64,000 bases of DNA from Erythrobacter sp. (lineage in GTDB: Bacteria; Pseudomonadota; Alphaproteobacteria; Sphingomonadales; Sphingomonadaceae), in NCBI GenBank assembly GCA_023653115.1, contig JAMNXO010000002.1, positions 124,001 through 188,000 on the forward strand, read 5' to 3'. Both the position numbers and the translations under genes were made by a program. The notes under the pieces were generated by a model, which searched no databases, was not told the DNA's origin, and saw nothing but the letters and a program-made list of their open reading frames with translations. Within the stretch, counting starts at the first letter, position 1, and every line of letters starts with the position of its first letter. Positions 19,002 through 29,567 of the stretch are shown piece after piece.

Positions 19002-20282
19002 CTATTCCGCCGGTTCAACCGAGACAGGCGTGCGGCGGGCAAAGCGTGACGTCTTCACCCGTCCGGCCCCGCCCGACTTCATCACCCGCTTGCGGAACAA
19101 CAGCGATCCGCCCTTGACCAGCGCCAGCACCGCCAGCCCCTGCCACACCAGCGCCAGCGCATGGGTCCACAGCTGCGGCTCCATCGCGGCGCGCGCCAGC
19201 ATCGCAAAGGGCGAGGACAGCGGGAAGGCAATCGCGGCCATTTCCAGCCCGGAACCCGGCTGCTTGATGGTGTAGGCGGCGAGGAAGAACACCATCAGCT
19301 GCATCATGGTGACCGGCATCGACAGGGTCTGCACCTCGCGCACCGTGTTCGCCATCGCCCCGATGGTGAGGAACAAGGCGCCCAGCAAAAGATAGGCCAT
19401 CGCAAAATAGACCACGCCCAGCACCATGAACAGCGGCCAGCCCACTGCCGGCGCGGGCAGGCGGGCGATGTCGAAGCCGCTCGACGCGATGATCGCATCG
19501 CTGCCGATGCTCCACAGCCCATAGGCCGCCAAGCCCCACACCCCGATGCCGACGAAGGAGACGCCGAGCATCGCGAACAGCTTGCCGGTGAACACCGCGT
19601 CCATCGGGATGGCGGCCGCGAGAATCTCGATGATCTTGTTGGCCTTTTCCTCGACAAGGTTGGACAGCACCATGCCGGCGAGCAACATTGTCAGCAGGAA
19701 CAACAGCATCTGCGCGATCTGCGCGGTCTGGATCCGGGTGGAGCGTTCGGACGCCGCGCTGGTGGTCACCACTGCGTCGGTGACGCGCGGGAAGACCGTC
19801 GGCTCGGCTTGCATCGCGTGGCCCGCAAGCAGGCTGACGGAGCCTTCCCAGCGGCGCAATTGCCCCGCGGTGCCGACCAGTTCGGGCGCTGCCAGCGAGC
19901 CGGTGACGATCGCCGCGTAATTGCCACGCCGCGCTTCGAGGAAGGTTTGCGCATCGAAAGCGGGATCGCTGGCGGCCTCGGGCACTTCGCGCAAGCTCGG
20001 CAAGACGCCGCCCAGTTGCGGGGCGAGCCGTTCGCCCGCGCCGAGCATGGCGGCATTATCCTCGGCGCTCATGGCCAGCCCGATCTCGACGCTCACCGCC
20101 TCGCGCTGCACCTCGCCGCCAATGGCGCCGGCAAGCCCGCCGACCAGCACCGGGAACAATGGCCCCAGCAGGAAGAACAGGAAAGCGCGGCTGAACAGCA
20201 CCGCAACGAAATCGCGCCGGGCAATCACCCAGGCGGCTTCAAGCGAGGAAAGGCGCGGACGCATCGTGGAGGTATCGCTCAT
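19002..20282 (-). CDS. ABC-2 type transporter permease (NatB-like)
   Basis: Multi-TM, NLVEEKANKIIEILAAAIPMDAVFTGKL motif; 4-bp overlap with ATPase gene. Confidence 0.9.
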   Translation of the reverse strand: MSDTSTMRPRLSSLEAAWVIARRDFVAVLFSRAFLFFLLGPLFPVLVGGLAGAIGGEVQREAVSVEIGLAMSAEDNAAMLGAGERLAPQLGGVLPSLREVPEAASDPAFDAQTFLEARRGNYAAIVTGSLAAPELVGTAGQLRRWEGSVSLLAGHAMQAEPTVFPRVTDAVVTTSAASERSTRIQTAQIAQMLLFLLTMLLAGMVLSNLVEEKANKIIEILAAAIPMDAVFTGKLFAMLGVSFVGIGVWGLAAYGLWSIGSDAIIASSGFDIARLPAPAVGWPLFMVLGVVYFAMAYLLLGALFLTIGAMANTVREVQTLSMPVTMMQLMVFFLAAYTIKQPGSGLEMAAIAFPLSSPFAMLARAAMEPQLWTHALALVWQGLAVLALVKGGSLLFRKRVMKSGGAGRVKTSRFARRTPVSVEPAE

Positions 20283-21289
20283 GCGCGCGGCTCCTGATTA
20301 TCGGCTTCAAGCTGGCGCGCGGCGGCCTCGCCCGCGATTGCGACGAAGGCGTCGTGCAGCCCGGCGCGCTCGATCGAGAGCGAGAGGATCCCCGCTTCGC
20401 CTTCGATCAATTGCCGCAGCAAGGGTTCGACGCCCGTTTCGGGCAGCGGGAACTGGAAGAAGTCGCCATTGCGGCGGGTGTCCCTGGGCAGTGCGGCGAG
20501 CCATGCGCCTTCGCGCGCCCGCGTTTCCAGCCGCACCTGCGCCGGAATCCGGTCGCGCGCGGCCTCGACCGACCCTGCGTAAGGCACCTTGCCGCCCGCA
20601 ATGATCGCCACGCCTTCGCACAGGCGTTCGGCATGGTGGATCACGTGGGTCGAGAAAATCACCGTAACCCCGTCTTCGGCCAGCGCGCGGATCATCAGTT
20701 CCAGCTTGCCCTGGTTGATCGCATCGAGGCCCGAGAACGGCTCATCCAGCACCACCAGCCGCGGGTTATGCACCAGCGTGCCGAGCAGCTGGACAGTCTG
20801 CGCCATGCCTTTGGAAAGCTGGCGGATCTGGCGGTCGGCGGCATAGCCGAGCCCGTGGCGTTCGAGCAGTTCGCCAGCGCGTTTGCGCCCTTCCTTGAGC
20901 GACAATCCACGCAGAGCGCCCATGAAGGCAATCGCCTCGACGCATTTCATCGCCGGATAGAGCCCGCGCTCTTCGGGCAGGTAGCCGATCAGGCAGCCGA
21001 TTTCGTGCGGGCGATCATTGCCGAACACACGGCGCACGCCCTCGTCGGGATCGATAATGCCCAGCAGCATCCGCAATGTCGTGGTCTTGCCCGCGCCATT
21101 GGGGCCGAGGATCCCGTAGATCGCGCCCTCGGGGACGGAGATATCCACGCCGTCGACCGCACGCGTGCCGTCAAAGCTTTTCACCAACCCGCGCGCTTCG
21201 ATCGCGAGGGGTCGGGCATCGACGGGCAGGGCGCTGGAGCCACTAACCTGATTGCCCGGAAGAATCTGTTCGCTTACCGCCATATCCAT
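20279..21289 (-). CDS. ABC transporter ATP-binding protein (NatA-like)
   Basis: LGPNGAGKTTTLRMLLG Walker A, QLSKGMAQTVQLLGTL signature, LVVLDEPFSGLD Walker B. Confidence 0.93.
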   Translation of the reverse strand: MDMAVSEQILPGNQVSGSSALPVDARPLAIEARGLVKSFDGTRAVDGVDISVPEGAIYGILGPNGAGKTTTLRMLLGIIDPDEGVRRVFGNDRPHEIGCLIGYLPEERGLYPAMKCVEAIAFMGALRGLSLKEGRKRAGELLERHGLGYAADRQIRQLSKGMAQTVQLLGTLVHNPRLVVLDEPFSGLDAINQGKLELMIRALAEDGVTVIFSTHVIHHAERLCEGVAIIAGGKVPYAGSVEAARDRIPAQVRLETRAREGAWLAALPRDTRRNGDFFQFPLPETGVEPLLRQLIEGEAGILSLSIERAGLHDAFVAIAGEAAARQLEADNQEPRA

Positions 21290-21335
21290 AGCTTACGCGG
21301 TTAGGCCGCAGGATTAAACGGGAGCCTCTCCAAAA

Positions 21336-22397
21336 ATGGTAAATGCCCCGGCAACCTCTGATCTGGCGGCGCGCATCGCGGGGCAGGCGGCGGCGCTCGG
21401 GTTTGCGGCTTGCGGGTTTGCGGGCGCGGGGGAGGATCCCTTGCGCGCGGGCAGGCTCGAAGAATGGCTGGGTGAAGGCCACCATGGCAGCATGGAGTGG
21501 ATGGCGGCGCGGCTCGATCACCGCCGCTCGCCGCAAGGCCTGTGGCCGGAAGCGCGCAGCGTCATCGCGCTGGGCATGAGTTATGCCCCGACGCATGATC
21601 CGCTGGCGCTGGAGGCCTCACCCACCCACGCGCGGATTTCGGTCTATGCCCAAGGCAAGGACTATCACGATGTCGTGAAAAAGCGCCTGAAGGCGCTCGC
21701 CCGCTGGCTGGTGGAGGCGGAGCCGGGCGCGCAGGTGAAAGTCTTCGTCGATACTGCGCCGGTGATGGAAAAGCCGCTGGGCGAGGCGGCAGGGATCGGC
21801 TGGCAGGGCAAGCACACCAACATGGTCAGCGCCACCCATGGCAGCTGGCTGTTTCTGGGCGCGATCTATACCACGCTTGATCTCGCGCCGGACGAGCCGC
21901 ACCGCGACCAGTGCGGCAGCTGCCGCGCCTGCCTCGACGCCTGCCCCACCAATGCCTTCCCTGCGCCTTACCAGCTCGATGCGCGGCGCTGCATTTCCTA
22001 CCTCACCATCGAGCACAAGGGCCCTGTTCCCGACGAGCTGCGTGAAGGCCTCGGCAACCGCATCTATGGCTGCGATGATTGTCTGGCGGTGTGCCCGTGG
22101 AACAAGTTTGCAAGCGCCGCGCAGGCGATTGCCGAATTCCTCCCCCGCGCCGAACTGGTCGCCCCGCGGCTGGCGGAACTGCTGGCGCTCGACGATGCGG
22201 GCTTCCGGGCGCTGTTCTCCGGCTCACCGATCAAGCGGATCGGGCGCGACCGGTTTGTGCGCAATTGCCTTTACGCGGCGGGGAACAGCGGCAATGCCGC
22301 GCTGACGGCGCAGGTCGACGCCTTGACGTCGGATGCCGATCCGGTGGTGGCCGAAGCCGCGAGCTGGGCGCTCGCGCGGCTTACAGCAAATCCTTGA
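21336..22397 (+). CDS. queG: Epoxyqueuosine reductase
   Basis: [27 protein letters not shown]...[16 protein letters not shown]...[29 protein letters not shown]. Confidence 0.96.
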   Translation: MVNAPATSDLAARIAGQAAALGFAACGFAGAGEDPLRAGRLEEWLGEGHHGSMEWMAARLDHRRSPQGLWPEARSVIALGMSYAPTHDPLALEASPTHARISVYAQGKDYHDVVKKRLKALARWLVEAEPGAQVKVFVDTAPVMEKPLGEAAGIGWQGKHTNMVSATHGSWLFLGAIYTTLDLAPDEPHRDQCGSCRACLDACPTNAFPAPYQLDARRCISYLTIEHKGPVPDELREGLGNRIYGCDDCLAVCPWNKFASAAQAIAEFLPRAELVAPRLAELLALDDAGFRALFSGSPIKRIGRDRFVRNCLYAAGNSGNAALTAQVDALTSDADPVVAEAASWALARLTANP

Positions 22398-23628
22398 TCG
22401 CCACCTCGGGATCAGCCAGCAGCGCCGGATCGATCTTGCCCGCCCCGCTCTCGAGCAGCTTTCGCCCCTGCACATAGTCCTTCATCGTGCCCACGCAGTC
22501 GAAGGCGATCGGCACGCCGCCCTTCATATAGACCACGGTGAACTTGCGCGTTTCGGGGTCGCCGCGCAGCACGGTCGCGTCAAAGCCCAGGCTGAGGCCG
22601 GCGGTCTGGAGTTTCAGGTCATACTGGTTCGACCAGAACCACGGCAGTGCGTGATAGGGCTCCTTCTCGCCCATGATCGCCTTTGCCACAGTGTTCGCCA
22701 TGTCATGCGCGTTCTGCACCGATTCCAGCCGGATCACCGCGCCATCGGCAAAGTCGTTGGCGTGGGCCGCGCAGTCACCGATGGCGTAGATATCATCGAG
22801 CGTGGTGCGGCAGCAGAAATCCACATCGACCCCGTTGCTTCCCGCCGCCCCTGCCGCGATCAGCGGGCCGACCGCAGGCACGATGCCGATGCCGACCACC
22901 ACCATGTCGCACGCCACATCCTCGCCATTGTCGAGCCGCACGCCGGTCACCTTGCCCGCGTCCTCGCCCAACACCGAATGCACCCCGGTGGAGAGGCGCA
23001 CGTCGACGCCCTGACGGCGGTGCTCCTCGGCGTAGAAGGTGGAAAGTTCCTCGCCCGCCACGCGCGCCAGCAGGCGCGGCAGCATCTCGACAAGCGTGAC
23101 CTCGCAGCCGAGCTTGCGCAGCACCGCAGCGGCCTCGAGCCCGATATAGCCGCCGCCGATCACCACCGCGCGTTTGGCGCCGCCCTCCAGCGCCGCCATC
23201 ATCGCATCGGCATCGGACTTGTCGCGGACATAGAACACCTGCGGCAGCACCGCGCCCGGCACCGGCAGGCGGCGCGGATCGCCCCCGCCTGACCAGATCA
23301 GCTTGCGATAGGTGACCTGACTGCCGTCCGACAGGGTGAGCCGGTGCGCGGCCGGATCAATCGCCGTCACCGCCGCGCCCAATCGCAGGGCGATGTCCTT
23401 CTGCCCCCAGAAGGTCTCGGGCCGGATCATGATCCGTTCAAACCCCTTGTCGCCGGCGAGATATTCCTTCGACAGCGGCGGGCGCTCGTAGGGCGGCGCG
23501 TTGTCGCGGCCGATCATCAGGATCGAACCTTCGTGCCCGTGCTGGCGCAAGGCGATTGCCGCCTGCGCACCGCCATGGCCGGTGCCGACGATCACAACGT
23601 CGGCGTGGTCGATATTCGCTGTTGTCAT
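22381..23628 (-). CDS. FAD-dependent NAD(P)H oxidoreductase / ferredoxin reductase family
   Basis: [56 protein letters not shown]. Confidence 0.92.
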   Translation of the reverse strand: MTTANIDHADVVIVGTGHGGAQAAIALRQHGHEGSILMIGRDNAPPYERPPLSKEYLAGDKGFERIMIRPETFWGQKDIALRLGAAVTAIDPAAHRLTLSDGSQVTYRKLIWSGGGDPRRLPVPGAVLPQVFYVRDKSDADAMMAALEGGAKRAVVIGGGYIGLEAAAVLRKLGCEVTLVEMLPRLLARVAGEELSTFYAEEHRRQGVDVRLSTGVHSVLGEDAGKVTGVRLDNGEDVACDMVVVGIGIVPAVGPLIAAGAAGSNGVDVDFCCRTTLDDIYAIGDCAAHANDFADGAVIRLESVQNAHDMANTVAKAIMGEKEPYHALPWFWSNQYDLKLQTAGLSLGFDATVLRGDPETRKFTVVYMKGGVPIAFDCVGTMKDYVQGRKLLESGAGKIDPALLADPEVAIKDLL

Positions 23629-23727
23629 GGCCTTGCTATGCCCCTCCGGCTCTCTGCGGCCTTTGACTTGCCGCAAATTGCCCGAGGGTCAACCTGATCG
23701 AATTGGCAGAGAGGCGGAACGTGCCGT

Positions 23728-26700
23728 CTATCTCTCGAGCAGATTACGCGCCTGGCTGGCGATTTGAGCGAGCATCGCCGGGCCGACCGGGGGGCGGGCC
23801 TGCGCGCGGGCGATCATGTTGCGGAACTGCGCGACGCTTGCCGCATTGCGCGCTGCCCATTCACCCACGCTGCCACGCGGATCGACCTTGCCGGCCTTGG
23901 TGCGCATCAGGCGGCGCAGGAAATCGAGCCGCATCGCCTGGAAATCGCGCGCGAGGCCCGAGACCAGCAGGCGGTCCCACACATCCGATGGCGACATATG
24001 CGCGGCCACCCCTTGCGCCCAGTCCAGCCCCAGCCGTCCGCCGACATCGGTGAAGGCGTGGGTCAACTGCTTGGCATCGATCCCGGTCTCCAGCGCCAGC
24101 TTGGCAAGGCCCACCGCCCCGTCGAAATCGAACAGGTTGGCCACCCGCGCAGCGAGCGCCTCGGGCGCGCCGGCGGCGATGAAGCTGGCGCGCAGTTCCA
24201 TCGAGCGGGCGCGCGGTTCGGCAGCGAGCAATTCCTCGCGGCCCGCGGCCAGCAGCACCACGCCCTGTTCCAGCTCGCCGATCATCGCGCCGGCGGAAAC
24301 CTTGCCCGCAGCGGTGCGCAGCACGTCCGACATCAGATTGCCCACCGCAGCGGCGAGCCTGTCAAACAGCACAAGCCGCGCTGCCTCGGAGATCGCCGCG
24401 CTGTCCAGCTCGCGCCACAGGGCATCGAGCCCGAACAAGCGCTCGGCCACCACGAAGGCGCCTGCGACCTCGGCCAGCCCCACGCCTTCTTCCTCGGCGA
24501 GTTCGAAGGGGTGGACCATGCCGAGCCGGTTGACCATGCGGTTGGCCAGGCTGGTGGCGACCATCTCGCGCCGCAGCCGATGGGCGCGGATCTGTGCCGC
24601 AAACGGCTTGCGCATCGGGGTCGGGAAGCGCGCTACCAGCATCGGTTCGAGCACCGGATCATCGGCCAGCGGGCTCGCCTCCAGCGCTTCCTGCAAGGCG
24701 AGCTTGGCCGAAGACAGCAGCACCGCGAGTTCGGGCCGCGTCAGGCCGTGCCCGTCGGCGGCCCGCCGCAGCAGCGTTTCGCCATCGGCGAGGCCTTCGG
24801 TGCGGCGGTCGAAATCGCCGATGTCCTCGAGCCGCTCGATCAGCCGGACATAGGAGGCGGTCGCCCCCGGCCCGCCGGTCTCGGCCACCGACAGCGCCAG
24901 CGCCTGCAAGCGGTTGTCCTCGAGCACGATCGCGCCGACCTCGTCGGTCATCGCGGCGAGCAGCGTGTTGCGCTTCTTGGGCGTCAGCTTGCCCTCGCGC
25001 AGCGCGGCGGCCAGCGCGATCTTGATGTTGACCTCGTTGTCCGAGCAATCGACCCCGGCCGAATTGTCGATGAAGTCGGTGTTGATCCGGCCCCCATTGA
25101 GCGAGAAGGCGATACGCCCCGCCTGCGTGACGCCAAGGTTCGCGCCCTCGCCGATCGCCTTGGCGCGCACTTCGCCGGCATCGACGCGCAAGCCATCATT
25201 GGCCGGATCGCCAACCTGCATATGGCTTTCCTGCGGCGCCTTCACATAGGTGCCGATCCCGCCGAACCACATCAGATCGACCCGCGCGCGCAGGATCGCG
25301 GAGATCAGCGCTTCGGGCTCGATTTCCTTGTCGGCAATATCCAGCAGGTCGCGGATCTGCTTGGTCAGCTTGATGCGCTTCAAGGAACGGCTGAACACCC
25401 CGCCGCCCTTGGAGATCAGGCTGGCGTTATAATCCTCCCAGCTCGAACGCGGCAGCTCGAACAGGCGCTTGCGCTCCTTCCAGCTGGTCATCGGATCGGG
25501 CATGGGGTCGATGAAGATGTGGCGGTGATCGAAGGCGGCGACCAGCTTGAGCGCCTTGGACAGCAGCATCCCGTTGCCGAACACGTCGCCCGACATATCG
25601 CCGCAGCCCGCGACGGTGATCGGGTCTTTCTGGACGTCGATCCCCATTTCGCGGAAGTGGCGCTGGACGCTCACCCACGCGCCGCGCGCGGTGATGCCCA
25701 TCGCCTTGTGGTCATAGCCGTTGGAGCCGCCGCTGGCGAAGGCATCGTCCAGCCAGAAATCGCGGCTTTGGGCGATGCCGTTGGCGATGTCGGAGAAGGT
25801 CGCGGTGCCCTTATCGGCGGCGACCACGAAATAGGGGTCTTCCCCGTCGAGCACCTGCACGGCTTGCGGATGCACCACCCGGCCGTCGGCGATATTGTCG
25901 GTGACCGAGAGCAGCGTGCGGATGAAGATTTCGTAGGACGCGCGGCCTTCCGCCGCCCAGCCTTCGCGGTCGAGCGCTGGCGAGGGGAGTTGCTTGGGAT
26001 AGAACCCGCCCTTGGCCCCGGTCGGCACGATCACCGCGTTCTTGACGCGTTGGGCCTTCATCAGCCCGAGGATTTCGGTGCGGAAGTCGTCGCGCCGGTC
26101 TGACCAGCGCAGCCCCCCGCGCGCCACCGCGCCGGCGCGCAGGTGGATGCCTTCCACGCGGCGCGAATAGACGAAGATCTCGCGCCATGGCACCGGCTTG
26201 GGCAGACCGGGCACCAGCGCGCTATCGATCTTGAACGCCAGCGCCTCGGCGGCGGCGGGCGCAAAGGCATTGGTGCGCAGCACGGCGTCAATCACCGCGC
26301 GGTAAAGCCGCAGCAACCGGTCATCGTTGATCGCGGTGACTTTCGCGAGGCCGCGGGTAAAGGCGGCTCCGGCCGCGGCAATCGCGTCCTCGCGGTCACC
26401 GGTGAAGGCCGGATCGTGCCGCGCGGTCAGCAGATCGGTCATCGCCGTGGTTACCTGCGGCGCGCGGACCAGCGCATCAACCACGGTGTAGATGGTGTAG
26501 CTCACCCCGGTCTGGCGCAGATAGCGATAGATCGCGCGCAGCCAGTTCGCTTGGCGCGGGGCGAGGCCGGTGGCGGTGACAAGGCGGTTGAACGGATCAT
26601 CCTCGGCTGTGCCATTGAGCACTTCCGCCAGCGCCTCCTCGATCAGCGGCGCGCGGGCGAGCAGCGCGCCGGCGTCCATCCCGGCAGGCACGGTGAGGAG

Positions 26701-28446
26701 GAAATCGTGGATCGAGCCGAGCGCCGGGTCAGCCAGGAAGGTCGGCACTTCGGCGGTGACGCGGAAGCCGAAATTCTCCAGCGCGGGCACTGCATCCGAC
26801 AGCGCCAGACGCCGCCGCGCGCAGTAGATCTTGAGCCGCAGGCTCTCGGCGCCCTCGCTCGCCATGTGGTAAAGCCGGGTGGCGCGATCCGGGCGGTGGG
26901 CAGCGGCGCCATCCTCGCTTTCGGCAAGCGCCAGCGTGCGCAGCCGGCCGATGTCACGCGCGGCTTCGGCGGGGCCATAGGCGAGGCGGTATCCCGTCGG
27001 GAAGGCGGGCGCATAGCGCGCCGCCAGCATTGCGGCGCGGCCATCATCATCGCCGGTGGCAAGGTGCGTCTCGACCGCTTCGTTCCAGCCGCGCAGCATA
27101 TCGACAAGCTGGGCTTCGATGGCGACCGGATCGGGCAGGGCCTCGCAGCCGCGCACATCGATCAGGAAACGCAGCAGCGCCAGCGTGCTGCCTTCGACCT
27201 CGAGGCTCCAGTCGAGCAGGGCCGCGCCGGGCTGGGCGAGCATCATCGCCTGCACCTGCAGCCGCACATCGGTGGAAAGCTGGTCACGCGGGAGCCACAC
27301 GAAGGCGAAGACGTGGCGTTCCAGCGTGGCGGGCACCAGCACCAGCCGCGGGCGCGGACGGTCGATCAGCGCCATCTTGGTGGTGGCAAGCTCCGCCACC
27401 CGCTCGCGCCCGAAGGCGATCAGGAGATCATTGGGGAGCGAGGTGAAGGCGTGGACCAGGGCCTTGCCATTGTGTCCGGCCGGATCATAGCCGAGCTCGC
27501 CGGTCATTTCGGCAAGCGTGCGGCGGAGCACCGGCACTTCGTGCGGGCGCGCATTGAGCGCGGCGCTGGTCCACAGCCCGGCATGGAGCGACAGCGCAGT
27601 CACGCGGCCGTTCTCGCGCACGGGAACGATGAACAGATCGAGCGGGCTGGCGCGGTGGACGCGGGCCTGCACGTTGGACTTGATCACCAGCAGCGTGCGC
27701 GGATCGCCGTCTTTCTCGTGGCGATCGAACCATTCGAACGCGCGCTCGAGCGAGACCTCGGCCAGCAATTCGCGGGCTGAACTGCGGCAGATGCCGAGCA
27801 CCGCGTCCTCGCGGGCATCGCGGTAGCGGGTGAGGTGGCCAAGCTGGGTCAGCATCCCGCCGCCAAGCCAGCCGAGCAGCGCGGCGGCCTCTTGATCGAG
27901 GCTCGCAGCGCGCGCCGCATCCTCGGCCATCACCGCCTGCATAGCGGGCCAGTCCGAAACCGCCGCACGGACATCGGCGAGTGTCACTTGCAGCGCTTCG
28001 GCCAGATCGCGGCGCTGGCGGGCATCAACCCGCGGGGTTTCGACAAAGATCAGCGATTCGCGTGCGCCGCCTGTCTTGCTGCCGGGCTTTTCGAGCGCGG
28101 TGATGCTGCCTGCGCTGTCGCGGGTGACGTGGGCGACGGGGTGCAGCAGGCGGTCAATCGCGATGCCCTGCGCCGCGATGGCGGCTGCGACCGAATCGAC
28201 CAGAAAGGGCATATCGTCGTTGATGAGCGCGATTCGCAGGCGGCGCTCGCCGGTGTCGGATTCGATCTGCACCAGCGTTTCGCCCGGGCGCCTTGTGTGT
28301 ACAGCGGCAAGCAGGAACTGCGCCGCTTCACCGAGCACGGCCTTGTCAGCCGGGGCGTCGCCGGGCAGCAGCGAGGCTTCGAGGTGAAGGCGAAGGGTTT
28401 TGATCAGCGCGTTTTGCAACGCTCCGGCGGCGGAATTTGACCCCAT
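23728..28446 (-). CDS. NAD-specific glutamate dehydrogenase (large ~1570-aa type)
   Basis: GGLRWSDRRDDFRTEILGLMKAQRVKNAVIVPTGAKGGFYPKQLP; GCGDMSGDVFGNGMLLS; VGEGANLGVTQAGRI. Confidence 0.95.
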   Translation of the reverse strand: MGSNSAAGALQNALIKTLRLHLEASLLPGDAPADKAVLGEAAQFLLAAVHTRRPGETLVQIESDTGERRLRIALINDDMPFLVDSVAAAIAAQGIAIDRLLHPVAHVTRDSAGSITALEKPGSKTGGARESLIFVETPRVDARQRRDLAEALQVTLADVRAAVSDWPAMQAVMAEDAARAASLDQEAAALLGWLGGGMLTQLGHLTRYRDAREDAVLGICRSSARELLAEVSLERAFEWFDRHEKDGDPRTLLVIKSNVQARVHRASPLDLFIVPVRENGRVTALSLHAGLWTSAALNARPHEVPVLRRTLAEMTGELGYDPAGHNGKALVHAFTSLPNDLLIAFGRERVAELATTKMALIDRPRPRLVLVPATLERHVFAFVWLPRDQLSTDVRLQVQAMMLAQPGAALLDWSLEVEGSTLALLRFLIDVRGCEALPDPVAIEAQLVDMLRGWNEAVETHLATGDDDGRAAMLAARYAPAFPTGYRLAYGPAEAARDIGRLRTLALAESEDGAAAHRPDRATRLYHMASEGAESLRLKIYCARRRLALSDAVPALENFGFRVTAEVPTFLADPALGSIHDFLLTVPAGMDAGALLARAPLIEEALAEVLNGTAEDDPFNRLVTATGLAPRQANWLRAIYRYLRQTGVSYTIYTVVDALVRAPQVTTAMTDLLTARHDPAFTGDREDAIAAAGAAFTRGLAKVTAINDDRLLRLYRAVIDAVLRTNAFAPAAAEALAFKIDSALVPGLPKPVPWREIFVYSRRVEGIHLRAGAVARGGLRWSDRRDDFRTEILGLMKAQRVKNAVIVPTGAKGGFYPKQLPSPALDREGWAAEGRASYEIFIRTLLSVTDNIADGRVVHPQAVQVLDGEDPYFVVAADKGTATFSDIANGIAQSRDFWLDDAFASGGSNGYDHKAMGITARGAWVSVQRHFREMGIDVQKDPITVAGCGDMSGDVFGNGMLLSKALKLVAAFDHRHIFIDPMPDPMTSWKERKRLFELPRSSWEDYNASLISKGGGVFSRSLKRIKLTKQIRDLLDIADKEIEPEALISAILRARVDLMWFGGIGTYVKAPQESHMQVGDPANDGLRVDAGEVRAKAIGEGANLGVTQAGRIAFSLNGGRINTDFIDNSAGVDCSDNEVNIKIALAAALREGKLTPKKRNTLLAAMTDEVGAIVLEDNRLQALALSVAETGGPGATASYVRLIERLEDIGDFDRRTEGLADGETLLRRAADGHGLTRPELAVLLSSAKLALQEALEASPLADDPVLEPMLVARFPTPMRKPFAAQIRAHRLRREMVATSLANRMVNRLGMVHPFELAEEEGVGLAEVAGAFVVAERLFGLDALWRELDSAAISEAARLVLFDRLAAAVGNLMSDVLRTAAGKVSAGAMIGELEQGVVLLAAGREELLAAEPRARSMELRASFIAAGAPEALAARVANLFDFDGAVGLAKLALETGIDAKQLTHAFTDVGGRLGLDWAQGVAAHMSPSDVWDRLLVSGLARDFQAMRLDFLRRLMRTKAGKVDPRGSVGEWAARNAASVAQFRNMIARAQARPPVGPAMLAQIASQARNLLER

Positions 28447-28571
28447 AAACGGCTCCCGGCATCCTGCGTTTCCGGCATCGTGTTGTGGTAATAATATTGT
28501 GCCGGATTGTTGTAATCGTGTTTGGCCGCGATAGGCCTTTCCCCCCGCCCTGCGCAAGCGTGTTGATGACG

Positions 28572-29567
28572 CTAGGCCGCCGGAACGGTCTCGCACGCCT
28601 CCATGGTGAGTTCGAGCGAGCGGATGCGGGCTTCAGGATCATAGGTCGCGCCGCACAGCATGATCTCGTCTGCCCCGGTGCGCCTGGCAAAGGCGGCGAT
28701 GCCCTCGCGCACCTGTGCGGGCGTGCCGACGGCGGCCGCCTGTCCGATATGCGCGAGCATCGCTTGCGCGGCGGCGGGCAGGGTTTCGGTGTAGCCCTCG
28801 ATCGGCGGCGGCAGCTTGCCGGGATTGCCCGTGCGCAGCCGCACAAAGCTTTGCTGCTGGCTCGAAGCGAGCAGGCGGGCCTCGGCCTCGGTTGCGGCGG
28901 CGAAGACGTTCATGGCGACCATCACATGCGGTTTGTCCAAAGCCTCGGACGGCTGGAAATCGCGGCGATAGACAGCGAGCGCGGCATCGAGGTGATCGGG
29001 CGCGAAATGCGCGGCAAAGGCGTAGGGCAGGCCAAGCTTGGCCGCGAGGCTCGCGCCGAACAGGCTTGATCCCAGCATCCACAGCTCCACCTTGGCACCG
29101 AGGCCGGGCGTGGCGGTGATGGGCAGATCATAATCGCCCGTCAGCAGCGCGCGCAGTTCCACCACGTCCTGCGGAAAATACTCGGCGGCCTGATGCAGGT
29201 TCTTGCGCAGGGCGCGCTGCAATTCCGGCCCGGCTCCCGGCGCGCGGCCCAGTCCGAGATCGATCCGGCCCGGGAACAGCGCATCCAGCGTGCCGAATTG
29301 TTCGGCGATCTGGAACGGCGTGTGGTTGGGCAGCATGATCCCGCCTGAACCGATCCTGATGCGGCTCGTGGCGTTGCCGATATGGGCCAGCACGACCGAG
29401 GTCGCTCCGCCCGCGATGCCGTCCATCGCGTGATGCTCGGCTACCCAGAACCGCTGGCAACCCACTGCCTCGGCCGCGCGGGCGAGATCGGCAGTCGCGG
29501 CGAAAGCCTCGCTGAGTGTGCCGCCCTCGCGGACGGGAACGAGATCGAGCACGGAAAACTGCGTCAT
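28572..29567 (-). CDS. LLM-class flavin-dependent oxidoreductase (luciferase-like)
   Basis: FSVLDLVPVREG.TLSEAF, RFWVAEHHAMDGIAG, IRIGSGGIMLPNHTPFQIAEQFGTLDALFPGRIDLGLGRAPG. Confidence 0.93.
   Translation of the reverse strand: MTQFSVLDLVPVREGGTLSEAFAATADLARAAEAVGCQRFWVAEHHAMDGIAGGATSVVLAHIGNATSRIRIGSGGIMLPNHTPFQIAEQFGTLDALFPGRIDLGLGRAPGAGPELQRALRKNLHQAAEYFPQDVVELRALLTGDYDLPITATPGLGAKVELWMLGSSLFGASLAAKLGLPYAFAAHFAPDHLDAALAVYRRDFQPSEALDKPHVMVAMNVFAAATEAEARLLASSQQQSFVRLRTGNPGKLPPPIEGYTETLPAAAQAMLAHIGQAAAVGTPAQVREGIAAFARRTGADEIMLCGATYDPEARIRSLELTMEACETVPAA

Noticed and set aside
23764-26103. 779-aa plus-strand ORF
   Set aside because: Antisense to NAD-glutamate dehydrogenase; shadow frame (the same holds for 26143-27780).
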